Source: Alphaproteobacteria bacterium (GTDB lineage Bacteria > Pseudomonadota > Alphaproteobacteria > Ferrovibrionales > Ferrovibrionaceae). Taken from it: 64,000 nucleotides of DNA. The position numbers and the translations under genes were made by a program. The stretch is from the NCBI GenBank assembly GCA_017307375.1, contig JAFKFH010000005.1, positions 372,001 through 436,000 of the forward strand. Direction: 5' to 3'. Of this stretch, positions 27,414 to 36,703 are shown one piece after another. The notes beneath the pieces were generated by a model. It saw only the letters and a list, made by a program, of their open reading frames with translations, had not been told where the DNA came from and did not search any database. Numbering within the stretch: position 1 is the stretch's first letter; the number at the start of each line of letters is the position of its first letter.

Positions 27414-28570
27414 GCCTCGGCCTTGATCAGGCCTGCCGACGCCATCCCGGCGACGGCTGCGTCATCGAAACCCCAATCCTTGAGCGCCGCAGCCCCCCGT
27501 TCCCCGATGCCCGCCGGGTTGGAACGAACGGCGCCGGGCGTGCGCGAGAAGCGCGGCGCCGGCGCCGGCTGGACGATGCCGTCGACCTCGATGAACGTGC
27601 CGCGGGCGACGTTGTGCGGGTGCTTGGGCGCTTCATCGAGCGACAGTACCGGGGCAAAGCAGGCATCTGAGCCTTCGAGGATCGCGCACCATTCGTCGCG
27701 CGTCTTCTGCCTGAAGCGGGCGGCGATCCGCTCGCGCAGTTCGGGCCAGCGCCTGGTTTCGTACTGCTTGGGCAGGTCGGGTTCGTCGGCCAGGCCGGTC
27801 TTGGCCAGGAATTCGGCGTAGAACTTGCCCTCGATCGCGCCCAGCGCGACGAACTTGCCGTCGGCGCATTCGAAGGTGTCGTACCAGGGCGCCCCGGTAT
27901 CGAGCAGGTTGACGCCGCGTTCGTCGCGCCACATGCCGATGCCCTTCATGCCGTAGAACATCGTCATCAGCGAGGCGGCACCGTCGGTCATCGCCGCGTC
28001 GACCACCTGGCCCTTGCCCGAGGTGCGCGCCTCGATCACGGCGGCCAGCATGCCGAAGGCGAGATAGAGGGCACCCCCGCCGAAATCGCCGACCAGGTTC
28101 AGCGGCGGCACCGGCTTGTCGCCCGGCCGGCCGATCGCATGCAGCGCGCCGGTCAGGGCGATGTAGTTGATGTCGTGGCCGGCGGCATGGGCCAGCGTGC
28201 CGTGCTGGCCCCAGCCGGTCATGCGGCCGTAGACCAGCTTGGGGTTGCGGGCCAGCGCGACCTCGGGCCCCAGCCCCAGCCGCTCCATCACCCCGGGGCG
28301 GAAGCCTTCGACGACGATGTCGGCCTTCGCCATCAGATCGACGGCCAGCGCCACCCCTTCCGGTTTCTTCAGGTCGATGGCGACCGAACGCCGGCCGCGG
28401 CCGGCGACGTCCTTCCTGGGGTCGAGGCCGACCCCGAGATCGGCGGCGCCCAGGCGATCGACGCGCAGCACGTCGGCGCCGAGATCGGCCAGCAGCATGC
28501 AACAGAACGGGCCGGGCCCAATCCCTGCGAACTCGACAACCTTGATACCGGAAAGGGGACCCACGCTCAT
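27410..28570 (-). CDS. Alpha-methylacyl-CoA racemase (family III CoA-transferase fold)
   Basis: 386 residues. Belongs to the CaiB/BaiF fold; [13 protein letters not shown] with His132 and GDFGGG with Asp162 match the catalytic His/Asp pair of alpha-methylacyl-CoA racemases rather than the Asp nucleophile of formyl-CoA transferases. The reaction would be epimerisation of 2-methylacyl-CoA during branched fatty acid or sterol side-chain breakdown. The ATG at 28570 follows a strong AGGAGG and overlaps the rhodanese stop; the end overlaps the SDR start, so all three are coupled. Confidence 0.9.
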   Translation of the reverse strand: MSVGPLSGIKVVEFAGIGPGPFCCMLLADLGADVLRVDRLGAADLGVGLDPRKDVAGRGRRSVAIDLKKPEGVALAVDLMAKADIVVEGFRPGVMERLGLGPEVALARNPKLVYGRMTGWGQHGTLAHAAGHDINYIALTGALHAIGRPGDKPVPPLNLVGDFGGGALYLAFGMLAAVIEARTSGKGQVVDAAMTDGAASLMTMFYGMKGIGMWRDERGVNLLDTGAPWYDTFECADGKFVALGAIEGKFYAEFLAKTGLADEPDLPKQYETRRWPELRERIAARFRQKTRDEWCAILEGSDACFAPVLSLDEAPKHPHNVARGTFIEVDGIVQPAPAPRFSRTPGAVRSNPAGIGERGAAALKDWGFDDAAVAGMASAGLIKAEA

Positions 28571-28977
28571 TTTCCTCCTGATTTCTTTTCGATCGCCGCG
28601 ACCGGGCCACCGGCCGCTTTCCACGCGCCGAAGCCGCCCTCGACATGGGCGACGCGTTCCAGGCCCATGTCCTGGGCCAGCTTGGCGGCAAGTGCCGAAC
28701 GCCACCCGCCGGCACAATAGAAGACGAATTGCCGGTCCTCGGCGAAGACCGGCTTGTGATAGGGACTTTCCGGATCGATCCAGAATTCCAGCATGCCGCG
28801 CGGCGCATGGAAGGCGCCGGGGATCTGGCCCTCGCGCTCCAGCTCGCGCGGGTCGCGCAGATCGACGAACAGGACGTCCGGGTCCTGGTGCCAGTCGATC
28901 GCTTCCGCCGTGCTCAACGTGGTGATTTCGGCGTTGGCCTCGTCCAGCATGGCCTTGTACCCCTTGCCCGGCTTCAT
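28567..28977 (-). CDS. Rhodanese-like sulfurtransferase
   Basis: 136-residue single-domain rhodanese. [21 protein letters not shown] starts the domain and the active-site loop is YCAGGWRSA with the persulfide-forming Cys present. Single-domain forms move sulfane sulfur or act in arsenate/cyanide handling; the exact acceptor is unknown. First gene of a three-gene operon (overlap with the racemase ATG); a functional link to acyl-CoA metabolism is not obvious. Confidence 0.9.
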   Translation of the reverse strand: MKPGKGYKAMLDEANAEITTLSTAEAIDWHQDPDVLFVDLRDPRELEREGQIPGAFHAPRGMLEFWIDPESPYHKPVFAEDRQFVFYCAGGWRSALAAKLAQDMGLERVAHVEGGFGAWKAAGGPVAAIEKKSGGK

Positions 28978-29101
28978 GGCCTGCTCCTCGCGCCCGGTCG
29001 ATCCTACCCGGCGGTAACATAGCGGGCATGGTTGCGCCGATCAACATGGCGCGGCGCGCGCCTCCGCCCGTATAATCCTGCTCCGACTCGGATAAGGCTC
29101 G

Positions 29102-29581
29102 ATGACCCAGGTCCTGCAACCGCCGCCGCTGAAGGATCCGCGGCTGATCGCGCTCTACGGCTACTGGCTCGGCAAATGCGCCGGCCGGCTGATGCCGGCG
29201 CGCGCCGATCTATTGCCGGAAGAGATGAAGCCGTGGCTGGGCAACCTGATGCTGATCGACGTGACGCCCGACGGCGACTACGTCTACCGCCTCTACGGCA
29301 CCCGCTTCGTCGAGCAGTTCGGCGTCGAGATGACCGGGAAGACCATCAAGGTCCTGGCCTCGGCCCAGGCCGACGCGATCCGCAGCGAATACGACATGGT
29401 GCGCCGCGCCCGCGCGCCGCACGCGCGCAGCTATACCGCCTCCTTCGACGTCTTCCTGCATGGTCCGATCGACAAGGTCGAGCTGGTGCGCACCTGGGAA
29501 CGGCTGGTGCTGCCGCTGGCCCGCGCCCAGGAGAACGTGGTCGAGATGCTGCTGATCGGCGCCTACCAGCAGGAAACTTAA
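29102..29581 (+). CDS. PAS_5-type PAS domain protein
   Basis: 159 residues, a stand-alone domain of the PAS_5 group common in alphaproteobacteria. Typical blocks: [61 protein letters not shown] and [19 protein letters not shown]. No output domain is fused. Ligand unknown; many are single-gene proteins of unknown role. Its TAA stop and that of the next, convergent gene share the palindrome TTAA. Confidence 0.85.
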   Translation: MTQVLQPPPLKDPRLIALYGYWLGKCAGRLMPARADLLPEEMKPWLGNLMLIDVTPDGDYVYRLYGTRFVEQFGVEMTGKTIKVLASAQADAIRSEYDMVRRARAPHARSYTASFDVFLHGPIDKVELVRTWERLVLPLARAQENVVEMLLIGAYQQET

Positions 29582-29853
29582 GGCGGCACCAGGGTTCCGC
29601 CGAAGGCCGCCGCGAATTCCTGGGCCTTGGCCAAGTCGGCGAAGCACTGGCGATGCAGCCGGATCGGCGGCTGGCCCTTCGGCCAGCGCGTCGCCCAGCT
29701 GCGCCCATGCCGGCCGGCTTCGACATTCTTGTCGAGCCACTGGTGAATCTCGTCGGCGCGGGCCCGCAGGCCGCCCGGCGGCACCTCGATATCGACCCAG
29801 TGGGGAAATTTCCGCTCGCTCTGGATATTGGTCGGCGCGGTCCTGCGGATCAT
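29578..29853 (-). CDS. Small hypothetical protein
   Basis: 91 residues, not recognised. Composition is soluble and Trp/Arg-rich: HWVDIEVPPGGLRARADEIHQW then HGRSWATRWPKGQPPIRLH. No signal peptide or membrane segment. Codon use and GC match the neighbours and the stop overlaps the PAS gene stop, which supports a real gene. Upstream (29854-30016) there is a GTTC/GAAC inverted repeat near 29879-29891 and nothing else notable. Confidence 0.6.
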   Translation of the reverse strand: MIRRTAPTNIQSERKFPHWVDIEVPPGGLRARADEIHQWLDKNVEAGRHGRSWATRWPKGQPPIRLHRQCFADLAKAQEFAAAFGGTLVPP

Positions 29854-30016
29854 CCGGCGGCCCCTTTGTTCATGATATGTTCCAATTGAACCGCTGCGCC
29901 TGAGGACTCGTCAAGCGCCGTAAATCAACGGCTGACGACACCGATTCGGGGCATTGGATGACAGGCCGGGGCGGGCCTGCTAGATCAGGTGGCAACAGCC
30001 CTGCCGGAGACAAGAT

Positions 30017-30499
30017 ATGCCGCCCCCGCCGCCCCTGCCCTTCGCCCAACGCCATGCCAAGGCCGCCCGCCTGGTCGCGCGCGCCCGCAATTTCTTCGAC
30101 GGCTGGGGCCAGGCGCAGGAGAAGGAGGCCGAGGGAATCGAGGCGCGGGCCTATTTCACCGCCCTGCTCGCCCATGTCGCGGCGCTGTTCGAAACCCGGC
30201 GCGACACGATCAACCTGCCGACGCTGGGCCAGGATGCCGGCCCCGACGACCAGTTGAACCACGCCATGGCGCTGGCCCGCCGGGTCAACAACCTGCGCAA
30301 CGACGATTTCAGCAACCGTGTCGACCTCGCCACCTTCGCCGACGCCTTCAAGCGCGCCCAGGTCGGCCCCGACGAGATCGACGAACTGCTGGGCCTCGCC
30401 CAGGCGATCGTCGACCGGCTGGCGCCTTCAGGTGATCAGGACGGCCCGGAAGTCGTTGACGTTAGTCAGGGTGGGGCCGGTGACGACGAGGTCGCCTAG
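30017..30499 (+). CDS. Hypothetical protein overlapping the glycerate kinase 3' end
   Basis: 160 residues, not recognised. GGAGACAAGAT precedes the ATG. Begins with a Pro-rich MPPPPPLPF, then two amphipathic helices (FAQRHAKAARLVARARNFF, KEAEGIEARAYFTALLAHVAALF) and an acidic C-terminus. Its last 72 bases are antisense to the end of the glycerate kinase gene, an unusually long 3' overlap. The domain part ends near residue 140, so the tail may be dispensable. Probably cytoplasmic. Confidence 0.6.
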   Translation: MPPPPPLPFAQRHAKAARLVARARNFFDGWGQAQEKEAEGIEARAYFTALLAHVAALFETRRDTINLPTLGQDAGPDDQLNHAMALARRVNNLRNDDFSNRVDLATFADAFKRAQVGPDEIDELLGLAQAIVDRLAPSGDQDGPEVVDVSQGGAGDDEVA

Positions 30500-31705
30500 G
30501 GTCTGGAACACGCTGTAGGAATCATGGGCGTCCAGCCGCGCCTTGACGTCGACATTGGCCTGGCGGAGACGGGCGAGCGACTGGGGCGACATCAGCGCCC
30601 CGGCCGCATCCTCCGACCCGTCGATGCCGTCGGTATCGCAGGCGATGGCGTGAATCCCGGCGGCCCCGTCCAGCGCCACCAGCAGCGATAGCAGGAATTC
30701 GGTGTTGCGCCCGCCCTTGCCGGGCCGGCCGCGCAGCGTGACCGTCGTCTCGCCGCCCGACAGCAGCACCGCCGGCGTCTTGACCGGCTGGCCATGGCGC
30801 ATCACCGCCTTGGCGATGCCGGCCATCACCTTGGCGACCTCGCGCGCCTCCCCCTCGATCTCGTCGCCGAGCAGGATCGGCGTCACGCCGTTTTCCTCGG
30901 CCACCGCGGCGGCGGCATCGAGGCTGGCCTTCGGGCTGGCAACCAGCCGGTAGACCGAGCCGCGCAGCCGCGGATCGCCCCATTTGGGCGTCTCGTCGGG
31001 CCCGGTCATCAGGTGGGTGCGCACCGACAGCGGCAAATCGAGGCGATAGCGTTCGACCACCGCCCGGGCATCGGCGTAAGTCGAGGGATCGGGGACGGTC
31101 GGGCCCGACGCGATCACCGCCGGCGCGTCGCCCGGCACGTCCGATATCGCCAGCGTCACCACCGTCGCGCCGTTGGCGGCCGCGGCCAGCCGGCCGCCCT
31201 TTATCTGCGACAGGTGCTTGCGTACCGCGTTGATCTCGTCGATCGCGGCGCCGCAGGCCAGCAACTGGCGGTTCACTTCCTGCATCTCGGCAAGCGTGAT
31301 GTCGTCGGTCGGCAGGGTCAGCAGCGCCGAACCGCCGCCGGAAACCAGGAACAGGAACAGATCGCCGGGATTCAGCCGGCCGACTTCCTTCAGCAGGCGG
31401 CGGGCCGCGGCCATGCCGCTTTCATCGGGTACCGGATGGCCGGCCTCGACGATCTCGATCTGCTTGCAGGGCAAGGCATAGCCATAAGGCACGACGACGA
31501 GACCGGTCAGCTTGACGTCCGGCCAGGCCGCCTCGAGCGCCTGGGCCATGCGGGCCGAACACTTGCCGGCACCACCGACGAACACGCGCGATCCGGGCGC
31601 GGGCGGCTGGGGCAGGAAATTGCGCAGCCGCGCGGTCGGGTCGGCGGCGGTCACGGCGGCATCGAACATGGCGCGCAGAAGTTCGCGGGGTTGCAGCCGG
31701 GTCAT
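30428..31705 (-). CDS. Glycerate 2-kinase (TtuD/MOFRL family)
   Basis: Phosphorylates D-glycerate to 2-phosphoglycerate; members act in the serine cycle, tartrate and hydroxypyruvate breakdown. 425 residues. N-terminal DUF4147 domain (VFVGGAGKCSARMAQALE, LFLFLVSGGGSALL, VRKHLSQIKGGRLA) and C-terminal MOFRL domain (LSGGETTVTLRGRPGKGGRN, ACDTDGIDGSEDAAGA). The ATG at 31705 has CGGAGG nine bases upstream; two earlier in-frame ATGs lack a ribosome site. Single gene; no glyoxylate or hydroxypyruvate genes adjoin it. Confidence 0.93.
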   Translation of the reverse strand: MTRLQPRELLRAMFDAAVTAADPTARLRNFLPQPPAPGSRVFVGGAGKCSARMAQALEAAWPDVKLTGLVVVPYGYALPCKQIEIVEAGHPVPDESGMAAARRLLKEVGRLNPGDLFLFLVSGGGSALLTLPTDDITLAEMQEVNRQLLACGAAIDEINAVRKHLSQIKGGRLAAAANGATVVTLAISDVPGDAPAVIASGPTVPDPSTYADARAVVERYRLDLPLSVRTHLMTGPDETPKWGDPRLRGSVYRLVASPKASLDAAAAVAEENGVTPILLGDEIEGEAREVAKVMAGIAKAVMRHGQPVKTPAVLLSGGETTVTLRGRPGKGGRNTEFLLSLLVALDGAAGIHAIACDTDGIDGSEDAAGALMSPQSLARLRQANVDVKARLDAHDSYSVFQTLGDLVVTGPTLTNVNDFRAVLIT

Positions 31706-31862
31706 TTCCGTCATCCTCCGTTGGCGCGCCGTCACGGCACTCTAGTATTTTGGACGTCAGTTTATAAGCGTCTCGCCGCGACCCTCCGCCGCAGTTGCGG
31801 CAGGCGGCCGAATGGCTCACTAAAGGGTAGAGCCACTCATTTTCATGATTCGAGGAGCCAGC

Positions 31863-32243
31863 ATGCGTCCCGTTCTTTCCCTGATTTCCGCCGCCGCCCT
31901 GACCCTGGTCGCCAGCCAGGCCCTGGCGGCCGGCGATGTCGCCGAGGGCCAGAAGGTGTTCGGCAAATGCAAGGTCTGCCACACCATCGACAAGGGCGGC
32001 AAGAACCTCGTCGGCCCGAACCTCTATGGCATCGTCGGCCGCAAGGCCGCGACCGTGCCGGGCTTTGCCTATTCGAAGTCGCTCGTCGACAAGAACGTGA
32101 CCTGGGACGAAGCGACCCTGGCCCAATACCTGACCGATCCGCGCGTATTCAATCCCGGCACCAAGATGGTGTTCGCCGGTCTGAAGAAGCAGTCGGAACT
32201 GGACGACGTGATCGCCTATCTGAAGGACGCCGGCACCAAGTAA
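31863..32243 (+). CDS. Periplasmic class I c-type cytochrome
   Basis: Soluble electron carrier, 126 residues with a cleaved signal (MRPVLSLISAAALTLVASQALA). One haem site CKVCH; the axial Met is in TKMVFAG near the C-terminus; GPNLYGIVGRKAATVPGF is typical of cytochrome c2/c550. The ATG at 31863 follows GAGGAG. The 157-bp gap upstream contains two perfect inverted repeats (31788-31801 and arms at 31813-31818/31830-31835). It converges with the multicopper oxidase gene with 7 bp between stops and may exchange electrons with it or a terminal oxidase. Confidence 0.95.
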   Translation: MRPVLSLISAAALTLVASQALAAGDVAEGQKVFGKCKVCHTIDKGGKNLVGPNLYGIVGRKAATVPGFAYSKSLVDKNVTWDEATLAQYLTDPRVFNPGTKMVFAGLKKQSELDDVIAYLKDAGTK

Positions 32244-32250
32244 TCCCGGC

Positions 32251-33783
32251 TCAGCGGAACTCGATCAACTGCATCATGCCGAGGTCCTCGTGGCCGAGGT
32301 TGTGGCAATGCAGGACGCTCTTGCCGGTATAGCGCAGGAAGCGGCTGCGGATGGTGATCGAGGTGAGCGGCGGCAGCGTCACCGAGTCAGCCCAATAGGG
32401 CGTGGCCAGACGCTGGCCGCCGACCGCGACGACCTGGAACGGGTTGACGTGGATATGGAACGGATGCGGCTCGGCCGCGGCATTGGTCAAGGTCCACTCC
32501 TCGACCGCGCCGACCGAGATCACCTGATCGACGCGGTTCGGATCGAACTGCCGGTTGTCGATCAGCGGTCTGAATTGCAGATAGGCTGACGCATCGGGCA
32601 CGATCTGGCTGAAGACCAGCGTGCGCCTGCCGGTGATCTCGGCATCGGTGATCGGGCGCAGCATCGCCGATTGCGGCAGGTCGCCCTGCGGCAGACCCAT
32701 CGCGACCGGCGTCTCGCTGGTCACCAACACCATGGCCAGCACCGCCGGCGGCCGCGCCGGGAACGAGCCTTCGGGCGCCGCATCCGTCTTCAGGAAATAA
32801 AGCCCGGGCGCCCCGGCGCGCACCAGCATCGAGGCCCGGCCGCCATTGGTGATCTCGACGCCCGAGCGGGTCTCCAGCCGCGGCAGGTTCAGGCCGTCGA
32901 TGGCATAGAGGTTCAGGCTGTGTCCCTCGAGGAACAGCCGCAGGATGCGGCCCGACAGCGCGTTGACGAAATGCCAGCGCTGGACCTCGCCCGGCCGCAT
33001 CACCAGGATCGGCTGCAGATAGCCGTTCAACGTCACGACATTCTCGTCGGGCGGCGCGTTCGACGGGAAATCCTCGACCAGGCCCTGGTCGTTGCCACCG
33101 ACGCACTGGCACATGAAGATCCGCTCCCTGGCCGCGGCGATCTCCGGGACCTGGTCGATGTCGCCCTCGACCATCAGCGCACCGCTCATGCCGCTGGCCA
33201 GCTGGATCGCCGTCGCGCCGTGCTTGTGCGCGTGATACCAGCGGATCCCCGGCGGATGTGCCGCAGGGATGTCGTAGGCATAGTCGATGCGGCCGCCGGG
33301 ATTGGCCTCGATCAGCACGTTGTCGCTGAACCCGGCCGGGCTGACATGCATGCCGTGCAGATGCAGATTCGTCGAGTTGAACTGATGCGGGACATTGACG
33401 TTGACCGGCATCTGCGGATCGGGGTTCGGCGGCAGGTTGTTGGTCAGCGCCACCTCGAGCCGGTCGCCCGGCCGCACGCGCCAGATGCTGCCGCCCATCT
33501 TGCCGTTCCAGGTGCGGACATAGCGGCGGCTGCCCGGCCGGCCGTCGGGCCGCAGCGGATAGAGGAATTCGCCGTAGGTCACGTTCAGCGCGACCGACAG
33601 CTTTCCGTTGGCCGATCGCACGCTGGGCAGATCGAGCGACTGCCCCTCCGCCATCGCCCGCAACGCCGATTCGACGCGGGCCCCCACCGCCTGGCCACGG
33701 GCGAAACCCGGCACCATGGCGCCGACCCCGCCGGCAAGCCCCAAGGCCAGCGCGGCGCGCCGCGACAGAACAGGCGATGTCAT
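32251..33783 (-). CDS. Tat-exported multicopper oxidase
   Basis: 510 residues, three cupredoxin domains. Tat signal SRRAALALGLAGG at the N-terminus. All four copper-ligand motifs are present: HLHGMH, WYHAHKHG, HPFHIHVNPF and HCHNLGHEDLGMM, giving one type 1 and the trinuclear site. No long Met-rich insertion as in CueO is seen. Likely oxidises Cu(I), phenols or metal ions in the periplasm. A PCuAC copper chaperone gene lies 63 bp upstream on the same strand and may load it. Confidence 0.95.
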   Translation of the reverse strand: MTSPVLSRRAALALGLAGGVGAMVPGFARGQAVGARVESALRAMAEGQSLDLPSVRSANGKLSVALNVTYGEFLYPLRPDGRPGSRRYVRTWNGKMGGSIWRVRPGDRLEVALTNNLPPNPDPQMPVNVNVPHQFNSTNLHLHGMHVSPAGFSDNVLIEANPGGRIDYAYDIPAAHPPGIRWYHAHKHGATAIQLASGMSGALMVEGDIDQVPEIAAARERIFMCQCVGGNDQGLVEDFPSNAPPDENVVTLNGYLQPILVMRPGEVQRWHFVNALSGRILRLFLEGHSLNLYAIDGLNLPRLETRSGVEITNGGRASMLVRAGAPGLYFLKTDAAPEGSFPARPPAVLAMVLVTSETPVAMGLPQGDLPQSAMLRPITDAEITGRRTLVFSQIVPDASAYLQFRPLIDNRQFDPNRVDQVISVGAVEEWTLTNAAAEPHPFHIHVNPFQVVAVGGQRLATPYWADSVTLPPLTSITIRSRFLRYTGKSVLHCHNLGHEDLGMMQLIEFR

Positions 33784-33846
33784 GACGATTCTTCCCCCCG
33801 GAAGCCCCCGATTACCCGGCGAGAGTGCAGTGCGCCGGGATGCCGG

Positions 33847-34305
33847 TCAACCGCCCTGCGACGGCCCGCGCGCGCCGGCGCCTTCGACCGTCACGGTGAC
33901 CGTGCGGCTGCCCGCCTTCTCGAAGGTCAGGGTCAGCGGGAAGGTCGTCCCCTGCTTCAACGGCCCGGTCAGCCCGAACAGCATGATGTGCAGCCCGGAA
34001 GGGCCGAAGGCGACAGTCGCCCCTGGCGGCAGTTCGACGGCCGCGACCTGCCGCATCTTCATCACGCCGTCCTCGTTCAGATGCGTGTGCAGTTCGGCCC
34101 GCGCCGCCACCGGGCTCGACGCGGCCAAGAGGCGGTCGACCGCCGGCCCGCCATTGACCAGCCGGACATAGGCCGCACCGTTCTTCGCGCTGGTCGCGGT
34201 GGCCCGCGCCCAGGGCTGTTCGATCTTCAGCGCCTCCTGCGCCCAGGCCGGGGCGGCAAGGAAAGCACCAAGGCTGAGGCTGAGCAGCAGGCGGCGGGTC
34301 GGCAT
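33847..34305 (-). CDS. PCu(A)C-type periplasmic copper chaperone
   Basis: 152 residues with a cleavable signal ending AWA. The Cu(I)-binding signature of the DUF461 family is present: HTHLNEDGVMKMRQV followed about 21 residues later by GLHIMLFGL (H-Mx10M-x21-HxM pattern). It delivers copper to periplasmic or membrane cuproproteins, classically the CuA site of cytochrome oxidase; here the next gene is a multicopper oxidase. The ATG at 34305 has GGAG eight bases upstream; the frame further up is not coding. Divergent from the outer-membrane protein gene. Confidence 0.93.
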   Translation of the reverse strand: MPTRRLLLSLSLGAFLAAPAWAQEALKIEQPWARATATSAKNGAAYVRLVNGGPAVDRLLAASSPVAARAELHTHLNEDGVMKMRQVAAVELPPGATVAFGPSGLHIMLFGLTGPLKQGTTFPLTLTFEKAGSRTVTVTVEGAGARGPSQGG

Positions 34306-34402
34306 GACGGATGCTCCATGGAAAAACCGCGCCATCATGCCGGCTTGCGGTCGCGGCGCAAGGCTATACCCTGTCGCCGTCATGTCCGGGGGGATTCGAC
34401 TC

Positions 34403-35089
34403 GTGAAAAAGATCGCCATGGCCGCGCTGGCCTGCCTGCCGCTCTGCGCCGCCCTGCCGGCCGCCGCCATGGATGGCCTGACGCCTTACATCCGCGGCGA
34501 TCTCGGCCTGTCGGTCAGCCGCTCTTCCGGCGGCAACCCGGCGAGCGGCACCGGCTTCGGCAGCGATTACGGCCAGGCCGGCAGCTTCGGGCTGGGCGGC
34601 GGCGTGGCGCTGACCGGCCTGCCGCTGCGCTTCGATGCGACGCTGGCCTATCGCAGCGGCTATGAGATCAACTCGACCGCGTCGATCCCGTCCTCGGCCG
34701 GCCCGCTTGCCCTGACCGGCCGCGGCAGCCTCAGTCAATGGCTGGCCCTGGCCACCGCCTATGTCGACATTCCCGTCTCGCTCGGCGGCATCCAGCCGTT
34801 CGTCGGCGCCTCGGCCGGTTACGCCTGGAACCAGTTGGGCAGCTTCACCACGGGGATCGGCGGCATCGAGATCACCGAGGCACCCAAGACCACCGGCAAT
34901 TTCGCCTGGGGCCTGACTGCCGGCGTCACGATGCCGGTCACCCCGCGGTTCCGCATCGATGCCGCCTATCGCTATCTCGACGCCGGCGACGTCAAGACCT
35001 CGGGCCAAACCGCCTTCGGCCCGATCACGCCGATCACGGGGAAGCTCGCGGCCGACGAGTTCGTCCTGAGCTTCCGCTACAGCTTCTGA
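34403..35089 (+). CDS. Outer-membrane beta-barrel protein (OmpW/opacity type)
   Basis: 228 residues. GTG start at 34403 with GGGGGGA eight bases upstream; an ATG 21 bases earlier lacks one. Signal peptide MKKIAMAALACLPLCAALPAAA. The mature part alternates aromatic and small residues as in 8-stranded barrels: TPYIRGDLGLSVSRSSGG, LRFDATLAYRSGYEI, GIQPFVGASAGYAWN, FRIDAAYRYLDAG, and it ends in the outer-membrane signature RYSF with a terminal Phe. Function as porin or adhesin cannot be told. Divergent from the copper chaperone with a 97-bp gap. Confidence 0.85.
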   Translation: MKKIAMAALACLPLCAALPAAAMDGLTPYIRGDLGLSVSRSSGGNPASGTGFGSDYGQAGSFGLGGGVALTGLPLRFDATLAYRSGYEINSTASIPSSAGPLALTGRGSLSQWLALATAYVDIPVSLGGIQPFVGASAGYAWNQLGSFTTGIGGIEITEAPKTTGNFAWGLTAGVTMPVTPRFRIDAAYRYLDAGDVKTSGQTAFGPITPITGKLAADEFVLSFRYSF

Positions 35090-35093
35090 CCGA

Positions 35094-36596
35094 TCAGGCC
35101 GCCTGCAACCGCGCGTCCCGCACCATCTGCCAGCGCGCGGCCTCGTCGGCCGTCATCGCCGGCCCGTCGATGGCCCCGAATGCCGCAGCGGCGGCGGCCA
35201 CGCGGGCCGGTGCATCGGCCAGGGCATCGGGTCCCGACAGCCGGAACGATACCGGCGACAGCGGCCCGAACAGCAAGGCCCGCTGCAGTTCCGGCCATTC
35301 GGCCAGCATCGGCTCGACCCCCGCACGGCGGGCGAACAGGATGGCCATGTCGTGCATCGTCACCGGTACGCGGCCGCCATGCCGCAAGCCGCTGCGGTCG
35401 GGCAACGGCGCCTTGCCGGCCCAGCCATAAGCGATCCAGCGCGCCTGCAATTCCAGAACCGGCAGCTGCGGACCGATCTGGTCGTAGAGGCCGAGGAAGG
35501 CGAGACCCGCGATATCGGGATGGAAGGTATGGTCGGCAAGATCGATGCCACCATCGCCCAGGCCCAAGGTCGCGGCATCGGGCGGATCGATGAATGGCAG
35601 CGCCAGCCGATATCCGGTGGCGAGCACGATGGCATCGATATCCTCGACCTGGCCGTCGGCAAAGGTGACGCACCGCCGGTCGATCGCGGCAATCCAGGGC
35701 CGCGGCCGGATGCGCCCCTCGGCCACCAGGGGCAGATAATGCTGCGACTGCGTCAGCCCGGCGGCGAAAAGGTCGTCATGCGGACGGGGCGCACCGAACT
35801 GCTCGGGACTACCGCTGGTCTTCAGCACGAAATCCTTCATGCCGGCAGCCAATGCCGCGGGCGGCAGGACTTCGCCGGCCAGCGCCGCCCAGCGGGTGAA
35901 GGCAAGATGATCGGCAGGCACCCCGGCCAGCAGCTTCTGCAGCACATAGCGCTGGCGACGGCTGGCCAGCGTCACGCCGGCCGCGCCGGCCATCGCCAGG
36001 TCCGACGCGATCTCCAGCGCACTGATCGAGCAGCCCGCCACCAGGACCTTCTGCCCGCGATAGGCCTCGGCACCGTTGTAGTCGAAGGCGTGGATGACGC
36101 CGCCGGCGCCGCCGAAGCTCTCGAGGCCCGCGATCGCCGGACGAACAGGCGTGTTCTGCCGGCCGGTCGCGACGACTACCCGGGCGAAAACCTCGGTGAC
36201 CGCCGTCTCGCCGCCGCGCCGCGAGGTGATCGCCCAGCGGCCACCTTCGGCCCGTGCCAGGCGATCGACCCGGGTCGATGTCCGGACCGCCCCGGCGCTG
36301 CCGGTCCTGGCAGCATAGCGCTCGAGATAGGCCTGCATCTCCACCGCGGTCGGATAGACCGCCGTGCCGGGGCCGTGGTCGAGGTCGCTGAACGCGGTCA
36401 GCACGCGGCTGGTATTGGTCCGCATGCCGGGCCAGACGCCGCTCATGGCCGAGCCGGCGTTCCACTGGCCGCCCGGACGCTCCGCCGCCTCGAACAGGAC
36501 AGGCGTGAAGCCCTGGCGGCGCAGCCAGGCCGCCGCGGCAAGTCCGCCGGGTCCGGCACCGATGATGGCTACGTGATGGTCGGGATGGATGGTCAT
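35094..36596 (-). CDS. Flavin-containing monooxygenase (class B type)
   Basis: 500 residues. FAD motif AIIGAGPGGLAAAAWL at the N-terminus, GRQNTPVRPAIAGL, and an NADPH motif VLVAGCSISALEIASDL where the usual GxGxSG is GCSISA. IVLATGYRLALPF matches the ATG-containing motif of FMO proteins. Probably N- or S-oxygenates a small amine or thioether, or acts as a Baeyer-Villiger enzyme. The ATG at 36596 has GGAGAG five bases upstream. The upstream region shared with a divergent regulator-like pair contains four phased TCCTAA repeats. Confidence 0.88.
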   Translation of the reverse strand: MTIHPDHHVAIIGAGPGGLAAAAWLRRQGFTPVLFEAAERPGGQWNAGSAMSGVWPGMRTNTSRVLTAFSDLDHGPGTAVYPTAVEMQAYLERYAARTGSAGAVRTSTRVDRLARAEGGRWAITSRRGGETAVTEVFARVVVATGRQNTPVRPAIAGLESFGGAGGVIHAFDYNGAEAYRGQKVLVAGCSISALEIASDLAMAGAAGVTLASRRQRYVLQKLLAGVPADHLAFTRWAALAGEVLPPAALAAGMKDFVLKTSGSPEQFGAPRPHDDLFAAGLTQSQHYLPLVAEGRIRPRPWIAAIDRRCVTFADGQVEDIDAIVLATGYRLALPFIDPPDAATLGLGDGGIDLADHTFHPDIAGLAFLGLYDQIGPQLPVLELQARWIAYGWAGKAPLPDRSGLRHGGRVPVTMHDMAILFARRAGVEPMLAEWPELQRALLFGPLSPVSFRLSGPDALADAPARVAAAAAAFGAIDGPAMTADEAARWQMVRDARLQAA

Positions 36597-36655
36597 GATG
36601 GCTCTCCGTCGGGTCGATGACGGCGATCGAATACGCAGCGGCACTTGCGCGCGCC

Positions 36656-36703
36656 TCCTAAAACCTTCCTAACTGCAGGGCGACGTTCCTAAATGGATCC
36701 TAA
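36656..36703. promoter_or_regulatory. Four phased TCCTAA direct repeats (11-20-11 bp spacing)
   Basis: TCCTAA occurs at 36656, 36667, 36687 and 36698, that is two pairs with an 11-bp repeat period, 20 bp between pairs. The period places all copies on nearly the same DNA face, as for OmpR/PhoB-type winged-helix regulators that bind direct repeats. The array starts 60 bp upstream of the flavin monooxygenase and runs across the first codons of the gene at 36693. No other run of this hexamer was noticed in the neighbouring intergenic regions. Confidence 0.65.

Noticed and set aside
31788-31835. Inverted repeats before the cytochrome c gene as a terminator of glycerate kinase
   Set aside because: They lie upstream, not downstream, of the glycerate kinase gene and have no T-run; role unclear.
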